A stretch of 64,000 nucleotides of DNA from Tragulus kanchil (Eukaryota; Chordata; Mammalia; Artiodactyla; Tragulidae). Both the position numbers and the translations under genes were made by a program. Location of the stretch: the NCBI GenBank assembly GCA_022376925.1, contig JAIOJX010000032.1, forward strand, positions 203,480,939 through 203,544,938. Reading direction: 5' to 3'. A model generated the notes under the pieces. That model was given only the letters and a program-made list of their open reading frames with translations. It was not told where the DNA came from and did not search any database. Shown in pieces: positions 11,329 to 22,430 of the stretch. Within the stretch, counting starts at the first letter, position 1, and each line of letters opens with the position of its first letter.

Positions 11329-11530
11329 GCGTACTCGGTCGTGTCCAACGTTTGAGACCACATGGACGGTAATCTCCTCTGTCCGTGGGATTTCCCAGGC
11401 AAGAACACTGGAGTGGGTGGCCATGCCCTCCTCCAGGGGACCCTCCCGACCCAGGGATCGAACCCAGGTCTCTCACGTCTCCTGCACTGGCAGGCAGATT
11501 CCTCATCACTTGTACCACCAGGGAAGCCCA
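11329..11530 (-). mobile_element. Bov-tA SINE (D4 copy)
   Basis: D4 copy of 10257-10459. It carries the one-base-shorter 'cgtttgagacc' variant. Confidence 0.88.
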
Positions 11531-11868
11531 TTTCTGTAAAGGCCCAGAAAGTAAATATTTGAGGCTTTGAAGACCACAGAGTCTGTGTCACAACCAAGAA
11601 ATGCCACCAGTGAAGCATGAAAGCAGACAATATGTAAACAGATGGGTGCGGCTGTCTTCCAACAAAACTGTGAATTTCACATCGGTTTCACTTGTCCTTT
11701 AGTATTGTCTTTTCTTTTCATTTCTCCCCAACCATTGAAAAAAGGCTAAAACCTTTCTTAGCTTACAGGCCACATGAAAATGGATTGCAGGGGGCAGTTT
11801 CACAACTCCCACTCTGGGAGAGCCTGGACTAGGAATCCTGGGTTTGAACGGCAGGTCTGCCATTTTCA

Positions 11869-12771
11869 GCTGTGCCATCACGAGCAAGCACATGATCTCT
11901 CTGAACCTGATTCCTCCTAGGTACAATGACGATACCACCACGACTCACCCCATCAGCATGGATTGCTGTGAGACGATTCAAGAGCACACAATCAGCCCTG
12001 ACGGCAGAGGCAGTCCTCGGAATGTCAGCAGGTCCATGATTCGTCCTCGTAAAGCCCTTCCAAGCTGAAAAGTCCAGGACACTGCTGTCCCTTCCTATCC
12101 TTGTCTGTCGCCTCTTCCTCCATCCCCGAGCCCTGGGTCACCTTGGCTGCTTGCTCCTCTGAAGATCCAAGCCATGTGCCACGGAGAGCCCAGGATTAGA
12201 GTGTGCTGCGCCGGCCATCCTGGACCCTGCGGCCACAGGCTTCCCTGAGAAGGGTGTGTCCCGCGTGTCAGGGCCCTCAGAGGACTCACACTGCTCACAC
12301 CAGACATTCAGACGGTGTGAAGCTCTTCATTCGTGCTTCCTTTTTAACAGCTCTTTATTCTGGAATTTTACTGGCCGGGTGGTTCTAGAGGTACCAGGAA
12401 TCGAGCTTCTGTAAAAGCCCTTGTATGTCACCAATGTGGGACATTTTTTTCCGAACAATGGCGAAAAGGGAAGAGGCTTAGGAGCAGAGGAAGGGAATGG
12501 AGGCTGGCTCTCACAGATCTAGGAGCATCCCACGCCTGGGGCCTGGGGATGGGCAGCAGGAGCCTCGGAGGAAGGACCTGGGCAAAGGCCGTGTGCACGT
12601 TCGCTTCTGGCAGCCACGTGTCATCTAGATTCTGGCTCCATCGGGAAGGGGAAGCAGCTAGAGGTCCTGTCTCTGGCTTTCAAGCCCACACTCTGCATGT
12701 CTGGGCCAGGGAGGAAGGGGACCCAGGGCAAGGAGCCTCACAGGCAAGGTTCCCCCGCAACTCACGCTCTG
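11869..12771. other. Unannotated interval
   Basis: No gene, RNA or clear repeat recognised. The short open frames here have no recognisable products. Confidence 0.5.
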
Positions 12772-12774
12772 TGT

Positions 12775-13505
12775 TGCTTTGCTAGGGCTGCTGGACAGAC
12801 GCGCCACTGACTGGCTGGCTTAAGCAACAGACATTACTTTTTCACAGTTCTGGAGACTGGAAGACCAAGATCAAGGTGTGGACAGGATTGTTTTCTCCTG
12901 GGGCCTCTCTCCCCGGCAGGCAGATGGCTACTCTGTGTCCTCACACGGCCTTCCTCCGTGTGCGAGCATCCCTGGCATCCCTCCCTCTTCTTAGAAGTCA
13001 TGTCGGCTTAGGGTCCACTTGTAGGACTTCCTAAGTTTGGGTTAGGGTCCACTTATGGGGCTTCCCTGGTAGCTCAGCTGGTAAAGAATTTGTCTGCAAC
13101 GCAGGAGACCCTGGTTCAATTTGATTCCTGGGCCGGGAAGACCCCTGGAGAAGGGATAGGGTGTACCCATTCCAGTGTTCTTGGGCACTCAGGGTGGCTT
13201 AGATGGTAAAGAATCTGCCTGCAATGCGGGAGACCTGGATTCGATCCCTGGGTTGGGAAGATCCCCTGGAGAAGGGAAAAGCCACCCACTCCAGTACTCT
13301 TGCCTGGAGAATTCCGTGGACAGAGGATGGGGCTGAAAAGAGTCAGACACGACTGAGCAACTTTCACTAGACTATCAGACCTCCTATTACCTTAACTGCC
13401 TCTCAAAGGCCTCCTCTTCATACTCAGTCACAGACTAAGACCCTGGGGTTAGGATTCCAGCCTATGGATTTTGTGAGGACCCAGTTCAGCTCATAGCACT
13501 GTCTT
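12775..13505 (-). mobile_element. MLT1-type LTR (MaLR/ERVL) relic, split by a SINE
   Basis: Read on the minus strand it follows the MLT1 LTR. On the plus strand the marks are 'ggcttaagcaacagacattac', 'tcacagttctggagactgg', 'agatcaaggtgtgg', 'tgtgtcctcacacggcc' and, after the SINE, 'cctattaccttaactgcctctcaaaggcc' and 'ggttaggattccagc'. It is a solo, decayed LTR with no coding part. A 13-bp direct repeat TTAGGGTCCACTT lies at 13008-13020 and 13042-13054. Confidence 0.7.
13057..13366 (+). mobile_element. Dimeric Bov-tA SINE
   Basis: There are two tRNA-like heads in tandem: 'ggcttccctggtagctcagc' at 13059 and 'agggtggcttagatggtaaagaatc' at about 13191. Each is followed by 'gggaagacccc' or 'gggaagatcccctggagaagg'. 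It ends 'agagtcagacacgactgagcaact', as in Bov-tA2/BovA2. Confidence 0.88.
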
Positions 13506-13844
13506 TCCGCCTCCAAGCCTGAGCTCCTCACAGCCTCCCCTACCCCATGATGACCTGGGCACGGCAGGGGGAGGCGGGGGAGCCCTGGAGATCCCCAGCC
13601 TGCAGGCTCTTGCAGACGGGAAAAGGCTGCCTTACAAGGAAAACGGTAAATATTTTTGGGAGGTGGGTAGGAAAGTAGGTCGTATGCGTGTGAAAGTGGC
13701 ACATTCCTTGAGGTCCAACATGACTGCCGGTGATTCCAGGGACTAAGGGGTGGGAGGGCTCCCAGAGCACACTCTTGACACCCACAGACCCGCAGCCTGG
13801 AGGCTGCATCTGCCCTCTAGCGGGCAGCACCTGCTGCCCCAGCT
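13367..13844. other. LTR remnant then unannotated
   Basis: The MLT1 remnant runs to about 13505. After that I see no gene or repeat. Confidence 0.5.
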
Positions 13845-13939
13845 CAAGACTGAGTAGTAGCTGAGACCCAGGCTTCAGAATCCCACTGCAGCCTGTTTAG
13901 AATCACTCCGTCGCTCTCCTGAGCTCTGGCCACCTCACT

Positions 13940-14530
13940 GATAGATGCCCTCCGCCCAAAGGCGGTTGGGGGCGGGCCCGGGGGCGGGGCCGGGTGGAGG
14001 GTGTGCGCAGGACCGGAGGGGAGGGCACCCAGCCTGTTGGCACGGCCTTCATCTCAGCCTCTCAGGCGCAGCCTACACCGTGCCCTGTCTCTTGCTACTG
14101 CCCCGTGGAGAAAACTTTCTCCAACTTCTTCCCGAGCTCTCCCTCCGCTGCCCTCCCTCTTCCCCCGGCAGGCGGGGGAAGACGAAGGGCGGCTGGCAGG
14201 CTGGGAGCTGGCTCACGTGCCGCCTCTCCCTCTGCGCATCTCCTGGTAGGATTATTAAACGCAAATTACAAAAGACGTGACCCAAACGATCTTTATTTCT
14301 TCTTTCAGCACGTGCTGCCTGCAGGGCCCTGATTCCAAATTCCGTTTCAATTATCTCGGCCATTTTAGACACAAAGCACCCGGTGTTTGTGATCGCCAGC
14401 AACGAAGGCGAAGGCGGTGGGGAGAGAGAGGAAGGTCCAGTGGCTCAAACTCGGGCTGTCTGCCTCTCTCGTCTGAACTTGTATTTGCAGCGATTAAAGG
14501 CACCCAAAGCAAAAGACGAGACAGGCTGAA
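13940..14530. promoter_or_regulatory. CpG-rich repeat-free block with GC boxes (candidate regulatory element)
   Basis: Clustered Sp1-type GC boxes (gggcggg, ggggcggggcc) at about 13966-13992 lead into roughly 450 bp holding about 30 CpG dinucleotides by eye, against few in the flanks. There are no SINE/LINE hallmarks. CACGTG E-boxes appear at about 14214 and 14309. No coding exon is evident. It could be a promoter, an enhancer or a conserved noncoding element in the gene-poor flank 3' of IFT43. The D5 copy is at about 15040-15630. Confidence 0.4.
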
Positions 14531-15039
14531 ACACATCTCATTCCCGCATGGCCCAGTGCCCTGGGGGTGAGGTTACAGATCCACAAGCCCCAGAGGCTCT
14601 CCGGGCAGCAGAAGGTGCTAGAGCAGCCCTCCGGGGCTTGCCCCAGTGCGCCAGCTCGGGTCTACTTCTCCATGCAGGCAGCAGCCTCACGGCTCCAGGA
14701 TGGAGGAGCACTGGCTTCCTCACTTCCGATCACTGGTTCTGGGGAGAAGCAACAAACCTCCCCTGTACCCGGCTTGTGGTGCTGGCTGGAGGTCCTCGTG
14801 AAGCAGAGAAGGAAACCGGGTGTGAATCTGTTACCTTCCTCCAGGACACTCAGTCCCCACATAAACCCCAGAGGGCAGAATCACATCTTGCTCCCCACCG
14901 TGCCCAGCCTGGGGTCACACACTCAGGACTGCTCTCCAGCCCCCCAAGACTGAGTAGTAGCTGAGACCCAGGCTTCAGAATCCCACTGCAGCCTGTTTAG
15001 AATCACTCCGTCGCTCTCCTGAGCTCTGGCCACCTCACT

Positions 15040-15630
15040 GATAGATGCCCTCCGCCCAAAGGCGGTTGGGGCGGCCTGGGGCGGGGCCGGGTGGAGGGTG
15101 TGCGCAGGACCGGAGGGGAGGGCACCCAGCCTGTTGGCACGGCCTTCATCTCAGCCTCTCAGGCGCAGCCTACACCGTGCCCTGTCTCTTGCTACTGCCC
15201 CGTGGAGAAAACTTTCTCCAACTTCTTGCGGAGCTCTCCCTCCGCTGCCCTCCCTCTTCCCCCGGCAGGCGGGGGAAGACGAAGGGCGGCTGGCAGGCTG
15301 GGAGCTGGCTCACGTGCCGCCTCTCCCTCTGCGCATCTCCTGGTAGGATTATTAAACGCAAATTACAAAAGACGTGACCCAAACGATCTTTATTTCTTCT
15401 TTCAGCACGTGCTGCCTGCAGGGCCCTGATTCCAAATTCCGTTTCAATTATCTCGGCCATTTTAGACACAAAGCACCCGGTGTTTGTGATCGCCAGCAAC
15501 GAAGGCGAAGGCGGTGGGGAGAGAGAGGAAGGTCCAGTGGCTCAAACTCGGGCTGTCTGCCTCTCTCGTCTGAACTTGTATTTGCAGCGATTAAAGGCAC
15601 CCAAAGCAAAAGACGAGACAGGCTGAAACA
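15040..15630. promoter_or_regulatory. CpG-rich block (D5 copy)
   Basis: Right-hand D5 copy of the 13940-14530 block, with shortened G-runs at the GC boxes (15059-15090). Confidence 0.4.
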
Positions 15631-16037
15631 CATCTCATTCCCGCATGGCCCAGTGCCCTGGGGGTGAGGTTACAGATCCACAAGCCCCAGAGGCTCTCCG
15701 GGCAGCAGAAGGTGCTAGAGCAGCCCTCCGGGGCTTGCCCCAGTGCGCCAGCTCGGGTCTACTTCTCCATGCAGGCAGCAGCCTCACGGCTCCAGGATGG
15801 AGGAGCACTGGCTTCCTCACTTCCGATCACTGGTTCTGGGGAGAAGCAACAAACCTCCCCTGTACCCGGCTTGTGGTGCTGGCTGGAGGTCCTCGTGAAG
15901 CAGAGAAGGAAACCGGGTGTGAATCTGTTACCTTCCTCCAGGACACTCAGTCCCCACATAAACCCCAGAGGGCAGAATCACATCTTGCTCCCCACCGTGC
16001 CCAGCCTGGGGTCACACACTCAGGACATGGTGATGAA

Positions 16038-16262
16038 GAGCCCTGATTCTAGCGTCTGGGAAGTCTGCCCTTATGCTGGCTGGCCATTTACAAGCCGGAT
16101 GACCTTGGGCAAGCTCTGTGACCTTGCTAGGCCAACCTCAGGGTTTTCATCTGTGAAACAGGGGCAGACATGGTAATGACACCTCCCAGAGCTGTTGTGA
16201 GGATTGAAGACAAGGTGATGGAGGGCGTTAGCGTGGCTGGTGCCTGGCACAGATAAGCGTGC
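16038..16262 (+). repeat. MIR relic
   Basis: 'gatgaccttgggcaagctctgtgacc...ttttcatctgtgaaacaggggcagacatggtaatgacacctcccagagctgttgtgaggatt...tggtgcctggcac' is a fairly complete sense MIR. Confidence 0.8.
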
Positions 16263-16845
16263 AGCCAGTGCCCGTCGCTGGAGTTCAGGCCCAACACGAG
16301 TCAAGTCTGCGCGGCCCCAGCCAAAGCCACAGGTATAAATTTTTCAGGGGTCTCTTCCCTCCCATCTGCTCCCTCCCAGTCACCTGTGATCCTGGGAAGG
16401 CCTGGGGGTGCTGGCCAAAAGCTGACCCGCTGGCTGCTCATGCCTACTGCGGGCTGCTGGGATCAGGTTCGTCTGGCCACGGGAGGGCCGATTTATAGCG
16501 GCGCTTAGATGGCTGGCGAGCCATTTGTCACGCGGGCTCGGGCACCTTGTTCCACCTGTGTTGAGTGTGTTTTATTGGTGTTGAGCAGAGTGAGGCCAGA
16601 GTCGAGTCGGGGATAGGAAACCCACTCAAGTGAAAAATGAGGAAAGCCAAATGGGATTGAGAGAGCGATAGGGGGAGAGTCAGCGAAAAGGAGGTGAAGG
16701 GGTGGATTGTAAAACACAAGACAAATGTGTGCCATGGCCCTGGGGTTACAGAGACGGGCTGGGGCCTTCTATTCCTTCCCCGCTGTCTCGAGATCCCACT
16801 AGGACCTGTGGGGGTGCCAACAGCCACAGTGGCGGGCAGGTCAAA
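16263..16845. other. Unannotated interval
   Basis: Moderately CpG-containing and repeat-poor. No gene recognised. Confidence 0.45.
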
Positions 16846-16893
16846 ACCATCGAGAGAGAGACAGAGACAGAGAGACACAGAGACAGAGAAAGG
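16846..16893. repeat. GA/CA-rich simple repeat
   Basis: Run of gagaga/cagaga units. Confidence 0.85.
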
Positions 16894-17182
16894 CAGGAGG
16901 AGGGCCTGTAGGCTCTGGACCGCAGGAGCCTCTAAGCCTGCAGGCCGAGGGACCTAAAGAGGAAAGGTTTTATAAAGAAAAGCAGACCCGTCTTGGCCTG
17001 GGCTCCCCAGTCCTCTCCCACAGCATTTCTCTCCCCAGCCGACTCTGGGAAAAGGAGGCCAGGCTGATTCGCTTAGAATTTCATCCCCTTCCCCCAGTGT
17101 CCCTCAGCACAGAAGTTTCAAGTCCAAAATCATGAAGAGAGGCTATGGCGAGGCAGATTTAGAGATCTCCCTGTTAGAAACA

Positions 17183-17256
17183 AGAAAGGAAAGAGAGGGA
17201 GAGAGAAGAGGAAGAGAGGGAGAAAGAGAGGGGGAGAGAGGGAGATGGAGAGATAG
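17183..17256. repeat. GGGA/GA-rich purine tract
   Basis: About 74 bp of almost pure purine on the plus strand. Confidence 0.9.
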
Positions 17257-17564
17257 ACGGTCGGCTTTGAGCCTGCAACAAGCCACCAAAGGTGCATTTT
17301 TAATTAAATTTATACAAAATGTGTCAGTTTTATCTCTAGGTTTCAAACCTGACTCTTTTCTATCAAAGAGGAGTATTGATCTCCATTGCCCCGGAGCTAC
17401 CTGACTGAATTAAACAGAATAAATAGAAGGAGGAGGACTGAAAGGGCTCAGAAACAACTGCAGAGAGGCAAAAATCTAATGGCTCCACAGTCATTTGCTG
17501 CAATTAAAAAACAAAACCATTTAGAGAGCCTGTTAACACCTTGAAGTCAGAAAACTCTCACTTC
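17257..17564. other. AT-rich repeat-free segment
   Basis: Contains 'gtgcatttttaattaaatttatac' and 'gcaattaaaaaacaaaacc' with no mobile-element hallmark. It could be a conserved noncoding element; that is inference only. Confidence 0.25.
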
Positions 17565-17586
17565 AAAAAAAAAAAAAAAAAAAAAA
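17565..17586. repeat. (A)22 homopolymer
   Basis: Uninterrupted run of 22 A. Confidence 0.95.
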
Positions 17587-17844
17587 GGCTCCAAACAGCT
17601 CCCAGGCAAAACATTTTAATTGCTCTGAATCCTTCCATCTCTGGCAGGCACTTGGGTATCTGTGCATTTCCCTGTGACACGCAGGCGCGTGGGCGGCTCT
17701 GGCCCCTGGCAGCCCCCGCCAACCCCAAACCCCACGTCAGCCCCCGTTCTCTGGTGGCTTGCACTGGGCGATGCCCGGCCCCGCTCTCGGGCTTCAGTGA
17801 TTGGCTCCCTCCCGCACTGGACAAGCGACCGCCCCTCTCTCCAC

Positions 17845-17950
17845 CTCAGTTTCCTCATCTGTAAAAGACGGACAACACCACACACTTCACGGGGTAATCG
17901 CAAGAATAAGGTCATAAGGAAAGGACTTTGTGCGATGCCTGGAAAGGACG
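17845..17950 (+). repeat. MIR relic
   Basis: 'cacctcagtttcctcatctgtaaaagacgg' followed by a diverged MIR tail ending 'tgcgatgcctgg'. D6 starts inside it at 17909. Confidence 0.7.
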
Positions 17951-18100
17951 AAGGCATAGTCAGTGATGGCTCAAGAAAGTAAAGGTCCCTCCGCAGACGT
18001 CGGAGTCTCCTCAAGGTGGTGGCTTCCCATAAATACTGGCCCTGGTACCCTTCCCCGTGTCTTACCAGCAACTTCTTGATTAACTCACCTTGTTTTCCTT

Positions 18101-18338
18101 GTTGCTGTTCAGTCACTCAGTTGTGTCCGACTCTGTGCCACCCCGTGAACTGCAGTGTGCCAAGCTTCCCTCTCCTTCACTGTCTCCCAGAGTCTGCTCA
18201 AACTCACATCCATTGAGTCGATGATGCCATCCAACCATCTCATCTTCAGTGATCCCCTTCTCCTCCTGCCTTCAATCTTTCCCAACATCGGGGTCTTTTC
18301 CAATGAGTTAGCTCTTCAGATCAGGTGACCAAACCATC
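18101..18338 (-). mobile_element. BovB (RTE) LINE 3' fragment
   Basis: 'gttgctgttcagtcactcagttgtgtccgactctg...attgagtcgatgatgccatccaaccatctcatc...ggggtcttttccaatgag' is the antisense BovB 3' region. The D6 copy is at about 19246-19488. Confidence 0.88.
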
Positions 18339-18569
18339 GCTTTTTTCCCACATAAGATGCTGAAGTGTGATTCTTGGGGCCTGTGACCTCTCACGTAGTC
18401 TCTGTGGCGTTGGAAGTGGACGTTCCGATGGCCAAAGAGACCTGCAGTGACCAGCAGGCCTCAAGCTGGTGGTCACTCTGTGTGGCCATGAAGCTGCCGG
18501 GGGGGAACCTCAGCCAGGGCAGCTTTGTGGCATGTGATCGTGTAGCCCCACAGAGCCCTGCACTTTTTT

Positions 18570-18755
18570 CATATTTATTTTTACTGGCATATAGTTGCTT
18601 TACATTGTGTTAGTTTTGCTGTACCGCAAAGTGAATCAGCCAGAGGTACACATAAATCCCCTTTCTTTTGGATTTCCTTCCCATATAGGTCACTACAGAG
18701 CACTGACTAGAGCTCCCTGTGCCGTATACCTCCTTAGTAGCTCTATTTTATGAGC
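18570..18755 (-). mobile_element. L1 3' UTR fragment
   Basis: 'atatagttgctttacattgtgttag...gctgtaccgcaaagtgaatcagcc...ggtcactacagagcactgactagagctccctgtgc' is the antisense ruminant L1 3' end. The D6 copy is at about 19718-19904. Confidence 0.78.
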
Positions 18756-19245
18756 CCTGCACTTTAGGAAGGTCCCACACTTGGGCTAATGTTCTGTGGT
18801 CCTCATCTTGAAATGCTTAATAATTTTTGAACAGTGAGGCTTGCATCTTCATTTTTCACTGAAACCCGCAAGCTCTGTAGCTTTTTTTCACTGCAGCATA
18901 TCTTCACCCTCTTGTGTTGCCTTTGTACTTATTTCTGCCAAGGACCACCTGGCTGCTAGTTACTCAAAATCATGGAGGTATCTTCACTTCACGCTCTTAC
19001 TGCCCTTTCTGACACTGGGAACTTGCTGCTGTTCTAGGCCAGGTGTGGAATCCAGGTCATAAGGAAAGGACTTTGTGCGATGCCTGGAAAGGACGAAGGC
19101 ATAGTCAGTGATGGCTCAAGAAAGTAAAGGTCCCTCCGCAGACGTCGGAGTCTCCTCAAGGTGGTGGCTTCCCATAAATACTGGCCCTGGTACCCTTCCC
19201 CGTGTCTTACCAGCAACTTCTTGATTAACTCACCTTGTTTTCCTT

Positions 19246-19488
19246 GTTGCTGTTCAGTCACTCAGTTGTGTCCGACTCTGTGCCACCCCGTGAACTGCAG
19301 TGTGCCAAGCTTCCCTCTCCTTCACTGTCTCCCAGAGTCTGCTCAAACTCACATCCATTGAGTCGATGATGCCATCCAACCATCTCATCTTCAGTGATCC
19401 CCTTCTCCTCCTGCCTTCAATCTTTCCCAACATCGGGGTCTTTTCCAATGAGTTAGCTCTTCAGATCAGGTGACCAAACCATCGAAGC
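19246..19488 (-). mobile_element. BovB fragment (D6 copy)
   Basis: D6 copy of 18101-18338, with the extra 'aagc' at its end. Confidence 0.88.
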
Positions 19489-19717
19489 TTTTTTTCCCAC
19501 ATAAGATGCTGAAGTGTGATTCTTGGGGCCTGTGACCTCTCACGTAGTCTCTGTGGCGTTGGAAGTGGACGTTCCGATGGCCAAAGAGACCTGCAGTGAC
19601 CAGCAGGCCTCAAGCTGGTGGTCACTCTGTGTGGCCATGAAGCTGCCGGGGGGGAACCTCAGCCAGGGCAGCTTTGTGGCATGTGATCGTGTAGCCCCAC
19701 AGAGCCCTGCACTTTTT

Positions 19718-19904
19718 TCATATTTATTTTTACTGGCATATAGTTGCTTTACATTGTGTTAGTTTTGCTGTACCGCAAAGTGAATCAGCCAGAGGTACAC
19801 ATAAATCCCCTTTCTTTTGGATTTCCTTCCCATATAGGTCACTACAGAGCACTGACTAGAGCTCCCTGTGCCGTATACCTCCTTAGTAGCTCTATTTTAT
19901 GAGC
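19718..19904 (-). mobile_element. L1 3' UTR fragment (D6 copy)
   Basis: D6 copy of 18570-18755. Confidence 0.78.
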
Positions 19905-20435
19905 CCTGCACTTTAGGAAGGTCCCACACTTGGGCTAATGTTCTGTGGTCCTCATCTTGAAATGCTTAATAATTTTTGAACAGTGAGGCTTGCATCTTCA
20001 TTTTTCACTGAAACCCGCAAGCTCTGTAGCTTTTTTTCACTGCAGCATATCTTCACCCTCTTGTGTTGCCTTTGTACTTATTTCTGCCAAGGACCACCTG
20101 GCTGCTAGTTACTCAAAATCATGGAGGTATCTTCACTTCACGCTCTTACTGCCCTTTCTGACACTGGGAACTTGCTGCTGTTCTAGGCCAGGTGTGGAAT
20201 CCAGGTCCATCCCTTTCCTTTCAGCCCGAGATCCCCTTGGCTCAGGCCCTCACCACTTCACATCTGGGAATTGCAGTAATTTCCCCTGGTCAAGTCTCTT
20301 CCTCTTCAATCCAGTCCCATCAAGGCACCCTTGGGCCTGGCCAGTGTCTGTCACTAAGCTAAGGGCAGCCCCCTGAGGTGGGGCTACTCCAAGCTTGGTC
20401 CTTACAGCAGCCGCAACAGCACTCCCTAGGCGCTT

Positions 20436-20540
20436 ACTAGGAATTCAGAGTCATGGCTGCCTATCATATTAGAATCCCTGATGGGGTCTGGGAATTTGCA
20501 TTTCCACAGGACGTCCCGGGGATTCTGAGGCTAAGGTTTG
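20436..20540 (+). repeat. hAT relic (MER5/MER20-like)
   Basis: 'tattagaatccctgatggggtctgggaatttgcatttccacaggacgtcccggggattctg' resembles the MER5/MER20 cores. The D7 copy is at 21539-21643. Confidence 0.4.
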
Positions 20541-20545
20541 CTTTT

Positions 20546-20885
20546 TTTTTTATTTTAAACTTTTAATTTTACATTGGAGTAGAGTCAATCAGGAGCCTGG
20601 TGGGCTACAGTCTGTGGGACTGCAAAAGAGTCAGACACAATTTAGCGACAAATAACAACAACTTAGCCGATCAATGATGTTGTAGTAGTTTCAAGTGACC
20701 AGCAAAAGGACTCAGTCACACAAATACATGTATTCATTCTCCCTCAAACTCCCCTCCCATCCAGGCTGCCACGTGTTTAATAACATTGAACACAGTTCCC
20801 TATGCTATACAGTAGGGCTGTCCAGTTTCAATATAGCAGCATGCACCTGTCGATCCTAAACTCCCTGTCTTTGCCCCTCATCCTT
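20546..20885 (-). mobile_element. L1 3' end with nested BovA fragment
   Basis: Antisense L1 3' UTR: 'ttacattggagtagag' and 'gatgttgtagtagtttcaagtg...ctcccctcccatccaggctgccacg...ctatgctatacagtaggg'. It is interrupted at about 20586-20664 by 'aggagcctggtgggctacagtctgtgggactgcaaaagagtcagacac', a sense BovA 3' fragment. The D7 copy is at 21649-21988. Confidence 0.75.
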
Positions 20886-21648
20886 GCCCTCGGCAACTGT
20901 AAGTTTGTTCAGAGAAGCACAGCTTTTTCGTGAGTAGTGGTCATCACGCGGCCATGCTTTCCCAGTCCTCCAGACCCACAGTGGCCCTGCCTGGGACGGG
21001 TGCCCTGCCCTCAGGCCCCTCTTTGCTCCTCAGGCACAGAATGTTCTGTGGTCCTCATCTTGAAATGCTTAATAATTTTTGAACAGTGAGGCTTGCATCT
21101 TCATTTTTCACTGAAACCCGCAAGCTCTGTAGCTTTTTTTCACTGCAGCATATCTTCACCCTCTTGTGTTGCCTTTGTACTTATTTCTGCCAAGGACCAC
21201 CTGGCTGCTAGTTACTCAAAATCATGGAGGTATCTTCACTTCACGCTCTTACTGCCCTTTCTGACACTGGGAACTTGCTGCTGTTCTAGGCCAGGTGTGG
21301 AATCCAGGTCCATCCCTTTCCTTTCAGCCCGAGATCCCCTTGGCTCAGGCCCTCACCACTTCACATCTGGGAATTGCAGTAATTTCCCCTGGTCAAGTCT
21401 CTTCCTCTTCAATCCAGTCCCATCAAGGCACCCTTGGGCCTGGCCAGTGTCTGTCACTAAGCTAAGGGCAGCCCCCTGAGGTGGGGCTACTCCAAGCTTG
21501 GTCCTTACAGCAGCCGCAACAGCACTCCCTAGGCGCTTACTAGGAATTCAGAGTCATGGCTGCCTATCATATTAGAATCCCTGATGGGGTCTGGGAATTT
21601 GCATTTCCACAGGACGTCCCGGGGATTCTGAGGCTAAGGTTTGCTTTT

Positions 21649-21988
21649 TTTTTTATTTTAAACTTTTAATTTTACATTGGAGTAGAGTCAATCAGGAGCC
21701 TGGTGGGCTACAGTCTGTGGGACTGCAAAAGAGTCAGACACAATTTAGCGACAAATAACAACAACTTAGCCGATCAATGATGTTGTAGTAGTTTCAAGTG
21801 ACCAGCAAAAGGACTCAGTCACACAAATACATGTATTCATTCTCCCTCAAACTCCCCTCCCATCCAGGCTGCCACGTGTTTAATAACATTGAACACAGTT
21901 CCCTATGCTATACAGTAGGGCTGTCCAGTTTCAATATAGCAGCATGCACCTGTCGATCCTAAACTCCCTGTCTTTGCCCCTCATCCTT
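21649..21988 (-). mobile_element. L1 3' end with nested BovA fragment (D7 copy)
   Basis: D7 copy of 20546-20885. Confidence 0.75.
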
Positions 21989-22189
21989 GCCCTCGGCAAC
22001 TGTAAGTTTGTTCAGAGAAGCACAGCTTTTTCGTGAGTAGTGGTCATCACGCGGCCATGCTTTCCCAGTCCTCCAGACCCACAGTGGCCCTGCCTGGGAC
22101 GGGTGCCCCTGCCCTCAGGCCCCTCTGGGAAGGTGGAATGTCCAGGCCATAGAACCATCAGTCCTCTGCCTATCAGGAGAACTGATCAT

Positions 22190-22430
22190 GCCCATCTCCA
22201 CATGGTCAGGAGTGGGCTGGCCAACGTGGCTTAATTAAACGGGGGAAAAGATCAGGTTAATGTCAGATAAGCAGGTAGGATTAAAACAGACAGAAAGAAT
22301 GGACAAGGGGGGAGCTGTCAGCACCGGGCCTGTCTAGAATGATTATTAATAATGATAAGCAGGAGAACAAGAATAATAAAGGAATAATGAACTGGTTCTG
22401 AAAGTGACAGGAGATGGAATCTGATAGAGG
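22190..22430. other. AT-rich repeat-free segment
   Basis: 'cttaattaaacggg...gatcaggttaatgtcagataagcaggtaggattaaaac...gattattaataatgataagcagg' has no mobile-element hallmark and several TAAT motifs. It may be a conserved noncoding element (inference). Confidence 0.25.

Larger units (their letters stand above)
9723..11868. repeat. Tandem duplication D4 (left 9723-10797, right 10795-11868)
   Basis: Offset 1072, then 1071. The main difference is cgcttttagacc against cgtttgagacc (near 10279 and 11350). The halves share 'tca' at the junction. The unit starts inside a MIR and ends in unrelated flank. Confidence 0.95.
13845..16026. repeat. Tandem duplication D5 (left 13845-14929, right 14945-16026)
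   Basis: Offset 1100, then 1097. Differences cluster in the G-run near 13965/15064 and at cttcccgag/cttgcggag (14128/15225). Filler 14930-14944 belongs to neither half. The CpG-rich block is included in the unit. Confidence 0.95.
17909..20207. repeat. Tandem duplication D6 (left 17909-19058, right 19054-20207)
   Basis: Offset 1145, then 1149 after a 4-bp difference (ccatcgctttttt against ccatcgaagcttttttt, near 18337 and 19484). The halves share 'aggtc' at the junction. Unit ends fall in a MIR and in unrelated flank. Confidence 0.95.
19938..22126. repeat. Tandem duplication D7 (left 19938-21022, right 21041-22126)
   Basis: Offset 1103 across the unit, with one C-run difference (gtgccctgccc against gtgcccctgccc). 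Filler 21023-21040. D7 overlaps the right half of D6, so about 270 bp occurs three times (18789-19058, 19938-20207, 21041-21310). Confidence 0.95.
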
